In this document: one piece after another, positions 1-11,942 of the stretch
How the letters are laid out: each line of letters opens with the position of its first letter
How positions within the stretch are numbered: the first letter of the stretch is position 1
The notes under the pieces: model-generated
Database searches by the model: none
Told to the model about the DNA's origin: nothing
Seen by the model: only the letters and a program-made list of their open reading frames with translations
Source: Rugalucina vietnamica
Taxonomy: Eukaryota > Mollusca > Bivalvia > Lucinida > Lucinidae
Direction: 5' to 3'
NCBI GenBank assembly: GCA_964017185.1
Contig: OZ024869.1
Location: 54,834,761 to 54,898,760, forward strand
Length of the DNA: 64,000 bases
Translations under genes and position numbers: made by a program

Positions 1-494
1 AAATGATCTTTGGTTAAGGTCATGTTTTTCAAGGTAAAAAGTAAACTTTACCTTGAATACTCGCATAATTATTCACACTGTAAACTGTATGCATCTACCA
101 ATTTTCAGGTCACAGGCTACAAATTTTGAAATTCAATGTTTACACTTTTCCCACAGAAAAGTCCATATACGAATATTTGCGATTGGTGTTTAGTAGGTCA
201 AGGTCAATTCAAGGCCATGATTCATACAAACTATGATGGACCAGGGTCCCCCAGTTCAATGGAAGATCTTTTAAGGTTTTTACCATATATGAGCACGGTG
301 GCCATCTTGGGCATGTGACCTGGAGCATGGTGGCTATCTTGGTCACGTGACTTGGACCATTCATACATTTTTTTCTCCCTTAAAGGATGTTCTAGATGAA
401 GTTTGGCTTTCATTTGGGCCAGGAGTTACAGAGGAGAAGATGTCTGGACAATAACAATGACGACGACAGACGACGAAGCATGGGTATACTATAA
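1..494. other. No gene seen; dispersed repeat
   Basis: Short direct motifs (AAGGTCA, CATCTTGG) and the approach to the GGTGAGC palindrome. No receptor exon following 650-781 is visible. Confidence 0.5.
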
Positions 495-537
495 GCTCAC
501 CTTGTGAGCCTAACGACCTAACGGCTCAGGTGAGCTA
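495..537. repeat. GGTGAGC palindrome, copy 1
   Basis: CTATAAGCTCACC pairs with GGCTCAGGTGAGCT around a short loop; the preceding 80 bp (ACGAAGCATGGGTATACTAT) is shared with the copy at 31139. It looks like the end of a dispersed element reaching in from the left. Confidence 0.6.
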
Positions 538-649
538 ACAAAAAGCATGAGATAGATCTGACACAGTTGCTTGGCTGGTTTCGGGTCTAGCGTGACATCA
601 ACAACTTAGGTCAAACAGTATTAACTGTTTGTGCTCCTACGGTACTCAC

Positions 650-781
650 TTTCATATGTTTCTGTAAAATCTTCAAGATGTACTTCCTCTGACAGTGAGA
701 ACTGTGGCATTTCAATGGCTTTCAAGATTATTGCTCTGGTGTGGCGCCAGTTCAGATCGATGTAACTATCGGAATAGCCAA
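650..781 (-). CDS. Cys-loop receptor subunit, loop B/F exon
   Basis: The 132-bp minus-strand exon (TTATAATGTTTCAG acceptor, AAA|GTGAGT donor) corresponds to GABA-A exon 6 (138 bp). It reads (F)GYSDSYIDLNWRHTRAIIL, then KAIEMPQFSLSEEVHLEDFT and ETYE. It contains the family's 'SYGYs..di.l.W' (loop B end), the 'E.pQF.l' motif and the acidic approach to loop C. It has no cysteine, so the second disulfide found in glycine and GluCl receptors is absent from this stretch. It ends in phase 1. The next exon (loop C, TM1-TM2) is not in the remaining 649 bp of window. Confidence 0.9.
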
Positions 782-2654
782 CTGAAACATTATAAAAAAC
801 ACATCCATGCAATAGAGATTTTTATAGCTGAAAACAAAAATGAACATTTTCAAATAGAAATTATTTTAAGGGGTCTCGATACTAATTTTTGTTGAAAACC
901 TCTTCAAATATAGATGGAAAGCTACTAGCAAAGCAAACACAATTGGGGTATCCGGGCTATGCTTTTTTAAAAGTTATCGATTTTCAAAAATGAGATAAAC
1001 TTTCTGAAATATTTTCAATTTCAGTTTTCACAGTAACGATCTAAAATATGTCAACGGAATATGTTTGAAACTGTAAATGCATTCATTAACTACTTGCCAA
1101 ATAACGCAATTGAAATGTAAAAACCAAAAAGATCAAAAATATCTTTTCTTTTTTTTTCAGAAAATAATGTTTCATGTTTATGAACATATTTGTCTAGTAC
1201 ATGTCCGAGAGTATACCTAGAATGACAAAAAACTGAATTGTGAAAAGGGGAATAATTATCAAAAAAGATAATGTATAAATTGATAGGCCTGTCCATGCGT
1301 TTTAAGTATTTTCCCACTCCCACCTCTTACAAAGAAGCATATCCCTGCGTATAATCAAACAGCATAAACACTTTTCAAAAGTAAATTTTAAAGCATGTGA
1401 TGTGTGGATGTTTAAATCAGACAAATCAGACAATGATACCAGAATCATTAAATTCTTATACATATTAGGTGAGATACAAGGCCCAAACAACCACTTTCCA
1501 TACATCGCATCATAAAGTCCCGACAATTAGTATGCTATAGTTAAAAACTTTTTAAAGCATGTAAGGAATTGTAATTTCAAAAATACAAGCAACAATATTA
1601 TTATTATGTTGAAACGTTTTACCAATACATGGTAAATCAGTGGCAGCAAGTGCATTTTAAGTGCTTTATGACTCTCTGAATAGAAGATAAAATGTATGCG
1701 TAAATGTATAACTGTTAAAGGTAATACAGAAAATACTGATTTTATAAAACTTAAGTAGACATTTATGCCTAAAATCGATTACAGAAAACCGCACTAAAGT
1801 CGAATGAATCGTTTCGGACAAAGTTTGATTTGAATTCTGTCAATTCATCGCATGAATATTCACCAGTTCCATTTTGACGTCATAGAAGCACGTAGCAATT
1901 TTTTAATATGATTAACACGATCCACTTATGCAAACAACTTATCATTTGAAAACAACAAAACTTATTTTTAGTTTCTTATTTTTTGTTTTTCCAATTTTGC
2001 ATCAGGGAAAACTACTGCAGCACCAATAAACTGTATTAATACACATTTTGCGGTACGGATTTGGCAATCCAGTCCAAAGAACATTTGAGTTTGAAACAAT
2101 GAGAAGTAAAGCATTTAGAAGAACATCAATATTGTCTTCGCCCTTTCAATGCATCATTTGTCGAATCCATATTACATTTCTTGGCTAAGCTGAACGCAAA
2201 AAGGAAAAACAGGAAATATTTATACCATTGCTGCAGTTTCCTATCAATCTTGCAGATGAAACACAGTGAACTGCACATCTTTAACATGCTTAATTAGTTA
2301 ATATAATGGAATAACAATTGACTAATTAGTACGAAAGCGAAACTGACTGTCGGCACACCATATGCTGTTTAACATGCTTCATCAAACGTAGATAATATAA
2401 GAAAACTTGTTACTAATATTGCACAACTGCACCTCATTGATAGCAAAACCAAGCATTCTCATCAGAACAAATAAAAATAATCTTCTAAAGAATTATCAGC
2501 AAGTTCCACCCTAAAACTATGTTTTAAGTGAAGAAACAAAATACAATGTTGCAGCTTTCCTGACTCTGCGAGCCATTAACAAATTCCAAAATACTAGAGA
2601 CGCTGTATACAAACGTTTGATGCAGTTTGAAAAAATGAAGTGCTCATTTTAGAT
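782..2654. other. Receptor intron, nothing recognised
   Basis: AT-rich sequence; short open frames without codon bias or family resemblance. Confidence 0.6.
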
Positions 2655-2782
2655 AAATTGAGAAAAGAGGCACATTCTGTGCAGATATATTGTGTATTAT
2701 ACCTTGCTATCAGGCTCTAAATTGAGAAAAGAGGCACATTCTGTGCAGATATATTGTGTATTTTACCTTGCTATCAGGCTGT
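2655..2782 (+). repeat. 64-bp tandem duplication
   Basis: AATTGAGAAAAGAGGCACAT ... TATCAGGCTCT occurs twice back to back with a single base difference in the middle. Confidence 0.8.
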
Positions 2783-2846
2783 ACTCTGGCGACCGCGAAA
2801 TGCCGTGTATTATACCTCAAAACAGTTCATGTTTCTTCTATATGAT

Positions 2847-3097
2847 CGTTCTAATTAGCGCACATGCTCCAATAGCGCACACCCTGCTTGTTTCCAGAAA
2901 TTACTGATATGAATAAGAGCACACTGCCCAACTAGAATATTGGTATTTTACGTGTATTTCATCAATAATTTTATTCATTTTACAGAAGTTTATGTGTAGC
3001 TTTCGTTTACAGTGTGCGCTAATTAGAGTGATTTTTGTTACCTTTACTTAACGTTATTTTGAAAAGTTATGCGCACTGTGCGCTAATTAGAACAACT
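2847..3097. repeat. MITE with GTTCTAATTAGCGCA ends
   Basis: Inverted ends GTTCTAATTAGCGCA and TGCGCTAATTAGAAC. A third, internal GTGCGCTAATTAGA copy lies near 3015. Confidence 0.5.
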
Positions 3098-3115
3098 ACG
3101 GTATTTCTACATGTA

Positions 3116-4219
3116 CAAGGTGTCCCAGAAAACATGATACATTTTAAAGCACTAATAATAAGACCATAATGATTCTTTTATTTTGGCATTGTTAAATGAG
3201 CTTAAATGTTGAAAAATGTGTGAAAACTTTATTTAATGTTTATCTAATGTTACTGCCAGCATTGTCATTTTTCAACTGTGTATTTTCGGAAGTATCGGAG
3301 ATAATGTTGCCAAAAAATGGGAAATTCAGCCATTTGTCCTACTGGAATATACTGAAGAATAATGCTTTAGGCCCCTGCTTCAGCTGTTTCAGAAACGGTC
3401 TATATTTAATGCATGAAACAAAACATTTACATCATCCCAAGACATACTAAGAATGGCTTTTTCTTTTATTACACCCAACTATGAATGACAATCAAACAGT
3501 ACACTACAGTACAGCGGTTTCAATACTGAAAAGTGGGTAGGGTAACAAAATTGGGTACCCATGGTGTTAATGCATGGTTCATTACGTAACAATAAAGAGA
3601 TTATCTTACTAGCCTAGTATGAAAAACGGGAGAAAAACCACATGGTACACCCGCAAGCAGAACTTGGCTTGTCTCACAAGTGGCCAGTGTGGGGCTCAAA
3701 CCCACACCAGACACAGCGGAGAGATGATCGAGTGGTTAAAGAAAGCACTCTTGACCGCTTGGCCACTGGGTCCGCCTTAATTTATTAAGAAAATTTTCCC
3801 AGCATGATGATATATGGCTGTTATATAAAGCTGATGAAAATGTTGTCAAACTGAGCAAGGTGGTGCTAGATATTGGATCCAGGGGACACTTTGTCAGACA
3901 ATATCTATGGCAAATGACATAGCATATAATAGACATTTATAAGTGCAAGCATGAAGGTATGAACATCAATCCTGCCCTTCATGATGGGATGCTACAATAT
4001 GAATTGTAAATAAGGCTAACCGTAGGAATGAAATGGCTAAATAAGAAAAATAAGGCCACTTTAAAAAGATACACCTTGTTTTTCCCCAAATCGGCACTGC
4101 ATCAAATTATACCATACGATATTCTCTGTGTACAGGTATATTACATTGACAAGCAAAAACAATTTGCAGTATATCAAATTCGAGAATTTCAAATTTATCA
4201 TGTTTTCTGGGACACCCGG
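3116..4219. mobile_element. Mariner-type element, 1.1 kb, containing a SINE
   Basis: The ends are inverted repeats sharing GGTGTCCCAGAAAACATGATA (21-mer, given here only as its position), flanked by TA at 3114-3115 and 4220-4221. No transposase frame survives. A tRNA-derived SINE (3580-3776) sits inside it. Confidence 0.75.
3580..3776 (-). repeat. tRNA-derived SINE
   Basis: The minus-strand head has a box A-like GTGGCCAAGCGGTCAAGAG and a box B-like GGGTTTGAGCCCC, followed by a body ending in an AT-rich tail near 3580. Spacing and loops do not fold as a functional tRNA. Confidence 0.6.
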
Positions 4220-4334
4220 TATTACTAAGACTTCCACTACCACCAATACTACAACTTCTACTACAACTACGCAGCAGCACTTCTAATGTCTTATGTTTGG
4301 TAAAAAATGACTACTATTAATTTTGAATACTCAC

Positions 4335-4417
4335 AACTTTTCATGATTATTGGACACACTTGGTTGTCAAAAGGATATTTGTGCAAAAGCATTTTACACG
4401 ACAGCGTCAAAGCAACT
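4335..4417 (-). CDS. Cys-loop receptor subunit, disulfide-loop exon (83 bp)
   Basis: This minus-strand exon is exactly 83 bp, the length of GABA-A exon 5. It has a TTATTTCCGTTTCAG acceptor and a T|GTGAGT donor. It reads (R)VALTLSCKMLLHKYPFDNQV, then CPIIMKS(F). Two cysteines are separated by exactly 13 residues, and the invariant Pro and Asp (YPFD) are in place. That is the signature Cys-loop, which couples ligand binding to the pore. Lys follows the first Cys where Pro is common (CPM). Split codons on both sides join cleanly to 6371 and 781. The exon lies about 110 bp from the end of a mariner-type element (3116-4219). Confidence 0.93.
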
Positions 4418-4557
4418 CTGAAACGGAAATAAGAAAAATTGAGGTTCATGTAGCGGTATCAATGGTTTCACCTCATTTGAGTGAATAATTGTGGATAATC
4501 ATATGTTCCCTTGAGGCAGATAAATGCCCACAGTATTATTCAGAGCATGTCGCTTAT

Positions 4558-4600
4558 TAGCTCACCTGAGCCGAAGGCTCACAGGTGAGCTTATAAGATA
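4558..4600. repeat. GGTGAGC palindrome, copy 2
   Basis: AGCTCACCTGAGCC pairs with GGCTCACAGGTGAGCT; opposite orientation to the copies at 495 and 31139. Confidence 0.6.
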
Positions 4601-6370
4601 GGCAGGGATCCGTATTACGGCGTCCGTCCACAATTTCAATGAAGAATATCATATGAAACTCATATGAGTCCTGGAGCTTTTATATTTTGTGTGTAGCAAT
4701 GTTCAATAATCCTCTTCATAAAGCCTGCCACCTGTGCTCTTGGGTTCCATACAGGCCACACCCCAGGGCAGGGTCATTAGCTCCCCTAAGTGTAAAGCTG
4801 TCCAGATCAGGTGAGCGTTTAGAGGACCATAATGGTCCTCTGGTATATAAAATATATCCGCTAACATAAACATTATCTATTTGTGGGTCTTTTGGCTAGG
4901 TTTTGAAGGTCATGAAACGATGGTGCTTAAACGCTCAATAAAGACCACAATCATCGTGAATGTTACTTAAATGCGGTTACAGGAAACACTTTAAGAATGT
5001 TGGTTCCAAATGTCAGACAGTTGTCCTATAATTCGTCAATAAAGCAGTTCCTTTTTCGAGAAAATGGTCTCTCTTTTGCGGTAATGTAATATAGAATTCT
5101 TGTAGTTTGTTGACTTAATAACTTCTGTATCTCTCCTTTAATCTCATAATGTTGAATGTCTACAATTTCTGGGACAGCTTTGTCTTTAAATGTAGCTCTG
5201 CGATTAATTCATCTCACAATATTGTAGTGCGGAGATGTGGGAAATCTCGGGGGATAAACAGGACAAGGTTTGCAATTTTAAGTTCATATCCGTTGATCCA
5301 TCGCATACAATGTATGTTATTAACCTATTTTTCAAACGACAGAAATAATTTAAACCCGTTTAAAAGCGTCAACATATGAACAAAAGTTGTGGAAGTTTCA
5401 AAATAAGGTGATCCTCACTCGGCTTTAGCGTCTTGATTAGTAAATGAAGCGTTACAGAATCTAGCCACGTAATATCCTGAAGGGAAAAAACTAAACTCAG
5501 GGGTTATATTATCCGGCTTCGTCTTATTGTCGATGTTATAATCTATTATAAATTCTCGTAAATTGCAATGTTCACAAGGGTTTCTACGAATACTACGAAG
5601 GGTTACTCGTGTTAATATGCAAATTACCAGTTTCAGGTATTGTTCATTTTGGCGTTTTTTTCGGTAGAAGTTTTAGTTTTTATTTAATCGTTTCTTTCGT
5701 TTTCGTCATCTAGATCTATTTTCAACAAGAGAACAATATAATGTCCAGTTTTTAAATGTACAAATACAATGTGTTACATGTATCTCAGTGTTAAATCAAA
5801 TGTTAGTTCCACTTCTTTAGTATGGGAAAATGGTCACAAAAGGGAGGAAAATAAATCTTTCTGTATGTCTTTTCACGATTGAACCGGAATTCTCTGTAGA
5901 AGGACGAGCCTACGCTGTATCACCAGCTATTTGGTAGGACGGTACAATGTGGTCATACAGTATCCATAACATATACATGCATGTGTTCTAACAAGCACAT
6001 TTTACACTTCAGAGAAATGCACATGATGATATAGACACAATTTGAAAATGTTTGCCAACGGATCTAATAGTACCCTAGTATCAAACACATGTTACCATGA
6101 TGTTTTAGAATGAAAATAAATACGCACCATATCGCAATGGTTAATGGATTCGTGCACAAAGATAATCAAAGATGGCTTAAATCAATGCGATTTATTAACT
6201 TTCTGATACGCATATTCCATATATACATGTACATGTAGCTTTAGATAGTGCAAATAGCAAAACTTGTGACCTTACTTTCGGATTCGAGCCCGATCTTCTA
6301 CATCTACTACAGTACTACTACATGTGAATGCCACTTTGCTTTTGGGAAGGTGCAAGGATAGTAGACTGAC
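4601..6370. other. Receptor intron, nothing recognised
   Basis: Apart from repeat sequence next to the palindrome at 4558, no repeat pair, RNA or exon was seen. Confidence 0.55.
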
Positions 6371-6600
6371 CTCATGCTGTAAACAATAGTCCCATCTTTG
6401 TATATATGCATTAGTTTGTTAGTAGTGGTTACAGAGTGAATAGACGCCCTCCTCTCGTTGGAGAAATATGTATCGGGTACCCATACTTTATTCATCGTCT
6501 TCGTGTCAAGCTCGAGTTTCTGTTCTGACGTATTCCAGCGGTTGTAGTTCAGTCTGTCATCGACCCACCACTGTCGTAGTAGAAGATCCAACGAATATTC
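6371..6600 (-). CDS. Cys-loop ligand-gated (anion-type) receptor subunit, main ligand-binding exon
   Basis: This is the best single exon of a receptor subunit that would form a pentameric ligand-gated channel at the cell surface. The 230-bp minus-strand exon starts EYSLDLLLRQWWVDDRL (loop D, with the Arg of '.RQ.W'). It continues through a linker to VWVPDTYFSNERRASIH (loop A, WVPDTYF) and ends KLMHIYKDGTIVYSM(R) (loop E strands). Family knowledge: WxPDTyF and 'h.dGtvlYsmR' mark the GABA-A/Gly/GluCl side of the Cys-loop superfamily. The exon matches the 221-bp GABA-A exon 4, with three extra codons in the NRWNTS insertion. It ends in phase 2 (AG|GTCAGT) and the Arg codon is completed by the next exon. 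Which ligand or ion is used cannot be decided, because the pore exons lie beyond the left edge. Confidence 0.93.
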
Positions 6601-6618
6601 CTGGAAATGTGAAATAAA

Positions 6619-6853
6619 TGAGCCGCCTCGTAGGAAAATCAACAATGTGGTTTCCGAACAGGACGGACACAAACCGGCCTATACAAGCACAGGAAAGAGC
6701 TAGAAGCTTGGAATTATGGATTTAAGTAGAAAAGGAATTGTACTATCCGAGTAGCGAAAACAAAGGCGCTAATCAGCTTCGCAGTTACCGCGAAGCTGAT
6801 CTGTGTCTTTTTTTCGCCTATGTAGATTGTTGGTTTTCCCATGAGGCGGCTCA
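6619..6853. mobile_element. MITE family B, copy 1, next to a splice acceptor
   Basis: Terminal inverted repeats are TGAGCCGCCTC and GAGGCGGCTCA, continuing GGAAAATCAACAAT / ATTGTTGGTTTTCC. An internal palindrome is built on AATCAGCTTCGC. It occupies over half of the 441-bp intron between receptor exons 7042-7109 and 6371-6600, and ends 18 bp from the acceptor. Confidence 0.8.
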
Positions 6854-7041
6854 AATCATGACTGACGTGTATGACATCACGGTATGGTTGGCACTGTTAT
6901 ATTTTCATATGTGGCAAAGTCGTTGTACATGTAAGCGTCGATATTTATAATTTCACCCACTTTATCAAGCATTTCATAATTATTGGTTGAGTAGTGTGCT
7001 TAGCATAAAACCAAATGACAACAAAAATGACAGAAACTCAC

Positions 7042-7109
7042 CATGGATACTTCGCTGATGGAATGCATATCACGAATGGACAGCTGTACAGCAACTTGCG
7101 TCGCATTAT
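7042..7109 (-). CDS. Cys-loop receptor subunit, beta-strand exon (68 bp)
   Basis: This minus-strand exon is exactly 68 bp, the length of exon 3 in vertebrate GABA-A subunit genes. It has a TTTACAG acceptor and an ATG|GTGAGT donor. It reads (D)NATQVAVQLSIRDMHSISEV, then SM: the alternating beta-strand pattern with a '.I.SIS E..M' end typical of the family. NAT is a potential N-glycosylation sequon. The exon ends in phase 0 and joins directly to EYSLDLLLRQ in the next exon, 441 bp away. The intron between them contains MITE family B (6619-6853). Confidence 0.9.
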
Positions 7110-7443
7110 CTGTAAATATGAGAATATGTGTAATTTTATAAATTTATTAATGGTGAAAAATGAAAAATAAAATTCAAATGAACATTAAATTTTGAAGTAT
7201 TTCATTCGTGTTGTCTAATACTTGACTGCTCTCTTTTCTTTTTTGGGTACTGATATCTGATATATCGGTATGTTTTAACATTAGAAATGACAATGATGTG
7301 TATAGATAAAGATAAAGATAAAGAAGCTTTATTTAACGTCGCGTTTTTAACAGACAACATTAGCTCATGGGCTATTATGCGACATAACAAATATCCTTAA
7401 CAGATATCGTGTATATTTAGAATCATCATGAAATTGTAATGTA

Positions 7444-9468
7444 GGCGTCATACCTGGCGAATTTTAACACGCGATGGACACACGATTATGAAAAGTTTCA
7501 ATTTCGGCGGGGATCGTGAAGACATCGGGCCATTCGTGAGTGCACCGTTACCCATCGTATGTCCATCGGGAGATTTTTTAAGCCATCGGCATCACCATCG
7601 CGAGCGGCACCAAAATCTTTGACATGCCAAAAAAAATACAGGAAGGACACACGATGGTTCAATTTCGTGTTGAATTCGCGAGTGCATCGTGGCCTTCGCA
7701 AAGCCATCGTGAGGACATCATATGACATCTAGACTACATCGTACTTCTGTCGTGTGGTCATCGGCACCATCGGCTAAGTTTTGCTACACGAAGGCAATAC
7801 GATGGAGACGCGATACTGCCCGATTGTGTTACGAAGGCAACACGACATCGTATAGCCCTCGCAACGCCATCGTATAAGCATCGTATCTAACCAAAAATAG
7901 AACACGATGGCATCCCGATGGAAACACGATATTACCCAAAACTGCATTCTCTGCGTGTCCAATGTATTCCAAGGTAACGTGGACATACAAAAATCAGCAT
8001 CCACACACAACGCGGCCTTTTTCTCAGAAAATCTTAAGTTCAGTATTGTTGATGCTATTCTGACAAAATTCATGGTGTATTTCGAAGACAAGATCTAGAC
8101 AAACAGGAAGAAGAAGACTGCAGCACTGCTTCTTTACGCACAACTGGATCTTGCAGGAACAACACCATCTCTTACAGGTATTTGGTTAGTTTGTTATTGT
8201 GTTGTCTCTCAAGCAGCATAGATTGTGTAGATTGAAATACAACCAAACTGTCACCGAGAAGTTTGAACAGTGTTGTAAAGTAACTGACAATACAGTCATG
8301 GTAGTATTTTTTACCGTGGGCGTCAACAACGAAATCATACAAATGAAATACCTTCTCAAAAGCATGGCGTACACATGTCTTATTGTATTGGACCCCGAGA
8401 TGCCTTTCACTCTGCCTGAGATAAAAGGTATCTCGGGTACAGATGGTGCAAATTACAAAGTAATAAAATAATTAACTCCCCCAGTGCTACTGCGGTCGTT
8501 ACGCAATTTTGCTGTGGTTATCTTGTAATTGATTATCTGTTGATAATTGATATATCAATATAAAAACTGGAATATTTAATTCTACATTTTACACGAAAAC
8601 AAAGTAAAATTTCATAATCATCAGAATCTTTTGAATAAAATTGCATTTTCAATCCTTTTTCTACATGAAATATTAACGATTTTGCACATTGATGAAAACT
8701 TTTTTTATCTGACATGATCAGCTAATTACACCCCCCCCCCCCTGCAGTGAGCTGCAGCATCAGCAACACTTTATTGTCCAGTTTTGTAATTGGAACCATA
8801 TGCCAACTTCATGGTTCAGGGAAGAAAAAATGCACATAAATTTTATAAGAGATGTGTACGCTATGAGACCATGTTTGCACGCGAATGAAATTGGGTCTCG
8901 TTCAAACTCCCGCCTACAATAAAGACACCGTGTATTTTATGGATTGGAGTTTTTGAATGGAGTCATGGACTGGAGTATTGGAGTGGAACCTTTGAAATTT
9001 CGGAGTGGAGCTGACAGGCGCAATCTTCTTCCCACGCCCTCTTCCTGGTTTCGGTGGCATTTCCAGTTTATTTTGTAAAGAAAGAAACTGACAAAGCTGA
9101 TGTTTTCTCAACATCACTTTTTAGTCTCATTAATTGATTTTAACATAACATCGGGAAGTGTCGTTATGCCTTCGGGACACTTTCGGGAATACATTTTACA
9201 CCTCACGATGGCTTCACGATGGCTTCACGACATCGTCAAGCCTTCGCACCAACATCGTATGAAAAACTACCACTTCGTGTATCGTTCGTGACTGCATCGG
9301 GTATAATCGTGAGTCTATCGTGTGTCCATCGTGTGTCCATTGGTAGGCTTCGTACATGCTTCGGCTCAACATTGGCTTTTTACCAAATTCGTGACGAACA
9401 TCGCGCGAAATTCAAAATTTCATATTCGTGTGGCCATCGTGTGTCAAAATCGGCTAGGTATGACGCCA
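7444..9468. mobile_element. 2-kb transposon with dense CATCG subterminal motifs
   Basis: Inverted ends are GGCGTCATACCTGGCG(A) and CGGCTAGGTATGACGCC, continuing about 55 bp with CACGCGATGGACACACGA-like sequence. From the left end to about 7990, and from about 9140 to the right end, the short motif CATCG/CGATG recurs every few tens of bases on both strands. The middle (8000-9100) lacks the motif. That layout suits repeated transposase-binding sites at both ends of a non-autonomous element. No transposase is recognised inside. A minus-strand stretch near 8914-9060 reads MPPKPGRGRGKK and may be captured coding sequence. Confidence 0.65.
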
Positions 9469-10532
9469 CCTTAAAAGTAGGCATTTCATTTCAATTTTGA
9501 CATAATTCACACAGACACAATAACATGGACAAAGGAGAACTGAATAACACAGTTTACATGTACCATTTATGTTTAGTTTTCAAACCTTTCACTTTTAATG
9601 GAATAGCATTCAATTCCAGGATTTATTTGTCATGAGTGATAGCTTTGCCAACTAATCTGGTGTTAATTTATTTTCTTTACTCTAACACGGATCAAACAGT
9701 CACTGTGCGTGTTTATCTTGAATTATTTTGAATCACTGTTTCTTCTAGGTTCCAGTTTATTTGACAGTATCTTTGTATAATTGGAGTTTGATGATTGATT
9801 CTTCGCGGTAATGTCAGATATCTCATTAGATAATCGATTCTGATAATATTGCCTTCGCCAGTTATCAACAAAGATTGGTAGATAATGATTAACTACATCT
9901 GAAGATTTTATGCCTTTTCGTATTTGACTCTTATGTACCCTATAGCTTGTTCACAATCGTTCTGTGCTAGTGTTGCTTCCATCGAGACGTCACAACAAAT
10001 TAACAATAAAGTATTGCCACGTTTTATTCTATATGCAGACTTATTTGCATTCTGGATACATTTGTCCATGCTATGCTATTGGAAATAGATCATAACTGGA
10101 TAATGGATTCGTCTCATAATTTGTTCTGATTCATGACAGCTGTGTTATTTATATGTAAATGTAGAATCCGATTGATAGACGGGATAGATGCGCCTTAATA
10201 ACTTTGATGCCAAACAACACTGGGCCACTTTAAAGAATGAATATCTGTTGTCAATCAACGATTTGAGCGCTCTTAAGGAATGTATTTCAAACAGTTGTTC
10301 TCTGAACCATGGGAAATCATGGGCCATAATAATACCAAATGAGCTTCATCAAACCCAACAGTGAAATATCATCACAAGACATGTTCTGAAGAAAGAAAAC
10401 GGTGGCATATCTTGTCTTCTTCACATGTTGTTTTGTAATGGTTCCAGGAAATATAAACCATCATTTATCTACATGCCCTATACAACTGGTTCTGGACAAA
10501 AGCCTTTATACTGGCCATTAAACATTTCTATA
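9469..10532. other. Receptor intron, nothing recognised
   Basis: Unremarkable AT-rich sequence. Confidence 0.55.
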
Positions 10533-11198
10533 CTGAACAAAAAAAGAAACGCAACAAAAGGCCACCGAGGATTTTCGAGTTTAATGGTAAAACGTTGATA
10601 ATTTCATGTCTCTTGCTGTATGATCCCCATTCATTGGATATTACGGTATATGATACAAAAACTGATTTTCATTTCGATAAAAATTGAATGAAATTTTTTT
10701 GTCGTCTTAAATAATGCAAATCGAGAAAGATTTGCTCTGCGCATGCGCACACTTTGGAACCTCTAAATCATCAAGAAACAATATCAGCTGCTCCCTAATT
10801 AAAATTCATGAAAAAGAAATAAAGTTCCATGACACACAAGCTCGTAATTAAAACCATCAAAATCCCTATATGTTTAATTGAAAGGGGGATAATTTCAATT
10901 TAAATTGTTTTATTTCTTTAACATGTGAGTTATCTGCTGAGTGGTACATTGTGATTTTGAATGATGGTTTATAGCAGATTTAAATCTTACCATTATTTTA
11001 ATGCTTGCGCATGCGCACTGTGTGGTATTCTACTTTCAGCATGCCTATAGTCGGCATCAAATAACTCAGTAAATACTCATCAAAATAAGAAACGGTTTCT
11101 TGCATTTGGAAGCCTGATATCTCATGCAGAAGAAGAAAATGCAATAATTTCTAATTGTATCATAGTTTGCTCAAAATTCAGTGAAATATAATCGTTGC

Positions 11199-11243
<45 letters not shown>

Positions 11244-11248
11244 TTCAG
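10533..11248. mobile_element. Tc1/mariner-type MITE ending in CTGAACAAA repeats
   Basis: Ends CTGAACAAAAAAAGAAACGC and its complement are flanked by TATA on both sides. A T tract of about 44 bases near the right end extends the terminal repeat. Contains two GCGCATGCGCA-type short palindromes. Confidence 0.7.
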
Positions 11249-11670
11249 TATATTTTAGAATAATAATACACCGTTATAGTCTGTTTCAATATATTGTCAT
11301 CATTTGCATGCTTAATGCAGGTAAATGCCGAATGCAGACAAACACTGACGGGTTATTGATAGGCTTGTTATGTGCGGATTCAAGAATGGACATTTGATTT
11401 GCAAAATGAATATGTAATTCAGATTGCTGGCATGTAGATACTTGTGTAAGTGCACCATGGAATGAGAAGGCGAAGGCAGATTTGATAGAAATCGTGTCTG
11501 AAATACATTGGCACATGCCAATGAACACTAATGCCAGAAAGCCTAGGAAAATACCAGCCAAAAGTCAGGTCTGCAGACAGGGGCTTAAACGCATATTCAT
11601 TCGAAAGACAACGTCAACACCAAGCCTTACATTTCTAAGTTGATGGTCAAATATTTGTCAGATATACGCC

Positions 11671-11901
11671 CATCAGGAAAACATGTCCGTGTAATGTATA
11701 CCCCCTTACACCCCACTTTTATATAGTAAAACTGGGGTATGCAGGGGTATACCTAGTTTTCATATTTTTGCTCCAAAACATAGATTGTGGGTACTCGTTA
11801 GAACCGCCTCGCCGAGGCGGTTCTAACGCGTACCCACAATCTATGTTTTGAGCAAAAATAAGAAAAATATCAAACTTTTTCCAGTGAAATTTTCATTTTT
11901 A

Positions 11902-11942
<41 letters not shown>

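Noticed and set aside
5149-5379. Possible missing Cys-loop exon
   Set aside because: Checked for a C-x13-C pattern with Pro and Asp; absent. The true exon was found at 4335-4417.
6307-6370. Extension of the receptor exon to residues after YSMR
   Set aside because: It reads into the intron past a GTCAGT donor; the split Arg codon joins the Cys-loop exon at 4417 instead.
8199-8471. 90-codon plus-strand frame
   Set aside because: Inside the CATCG-motif transposon, overlaps an equally long minus-strand frame, no domain pattern.
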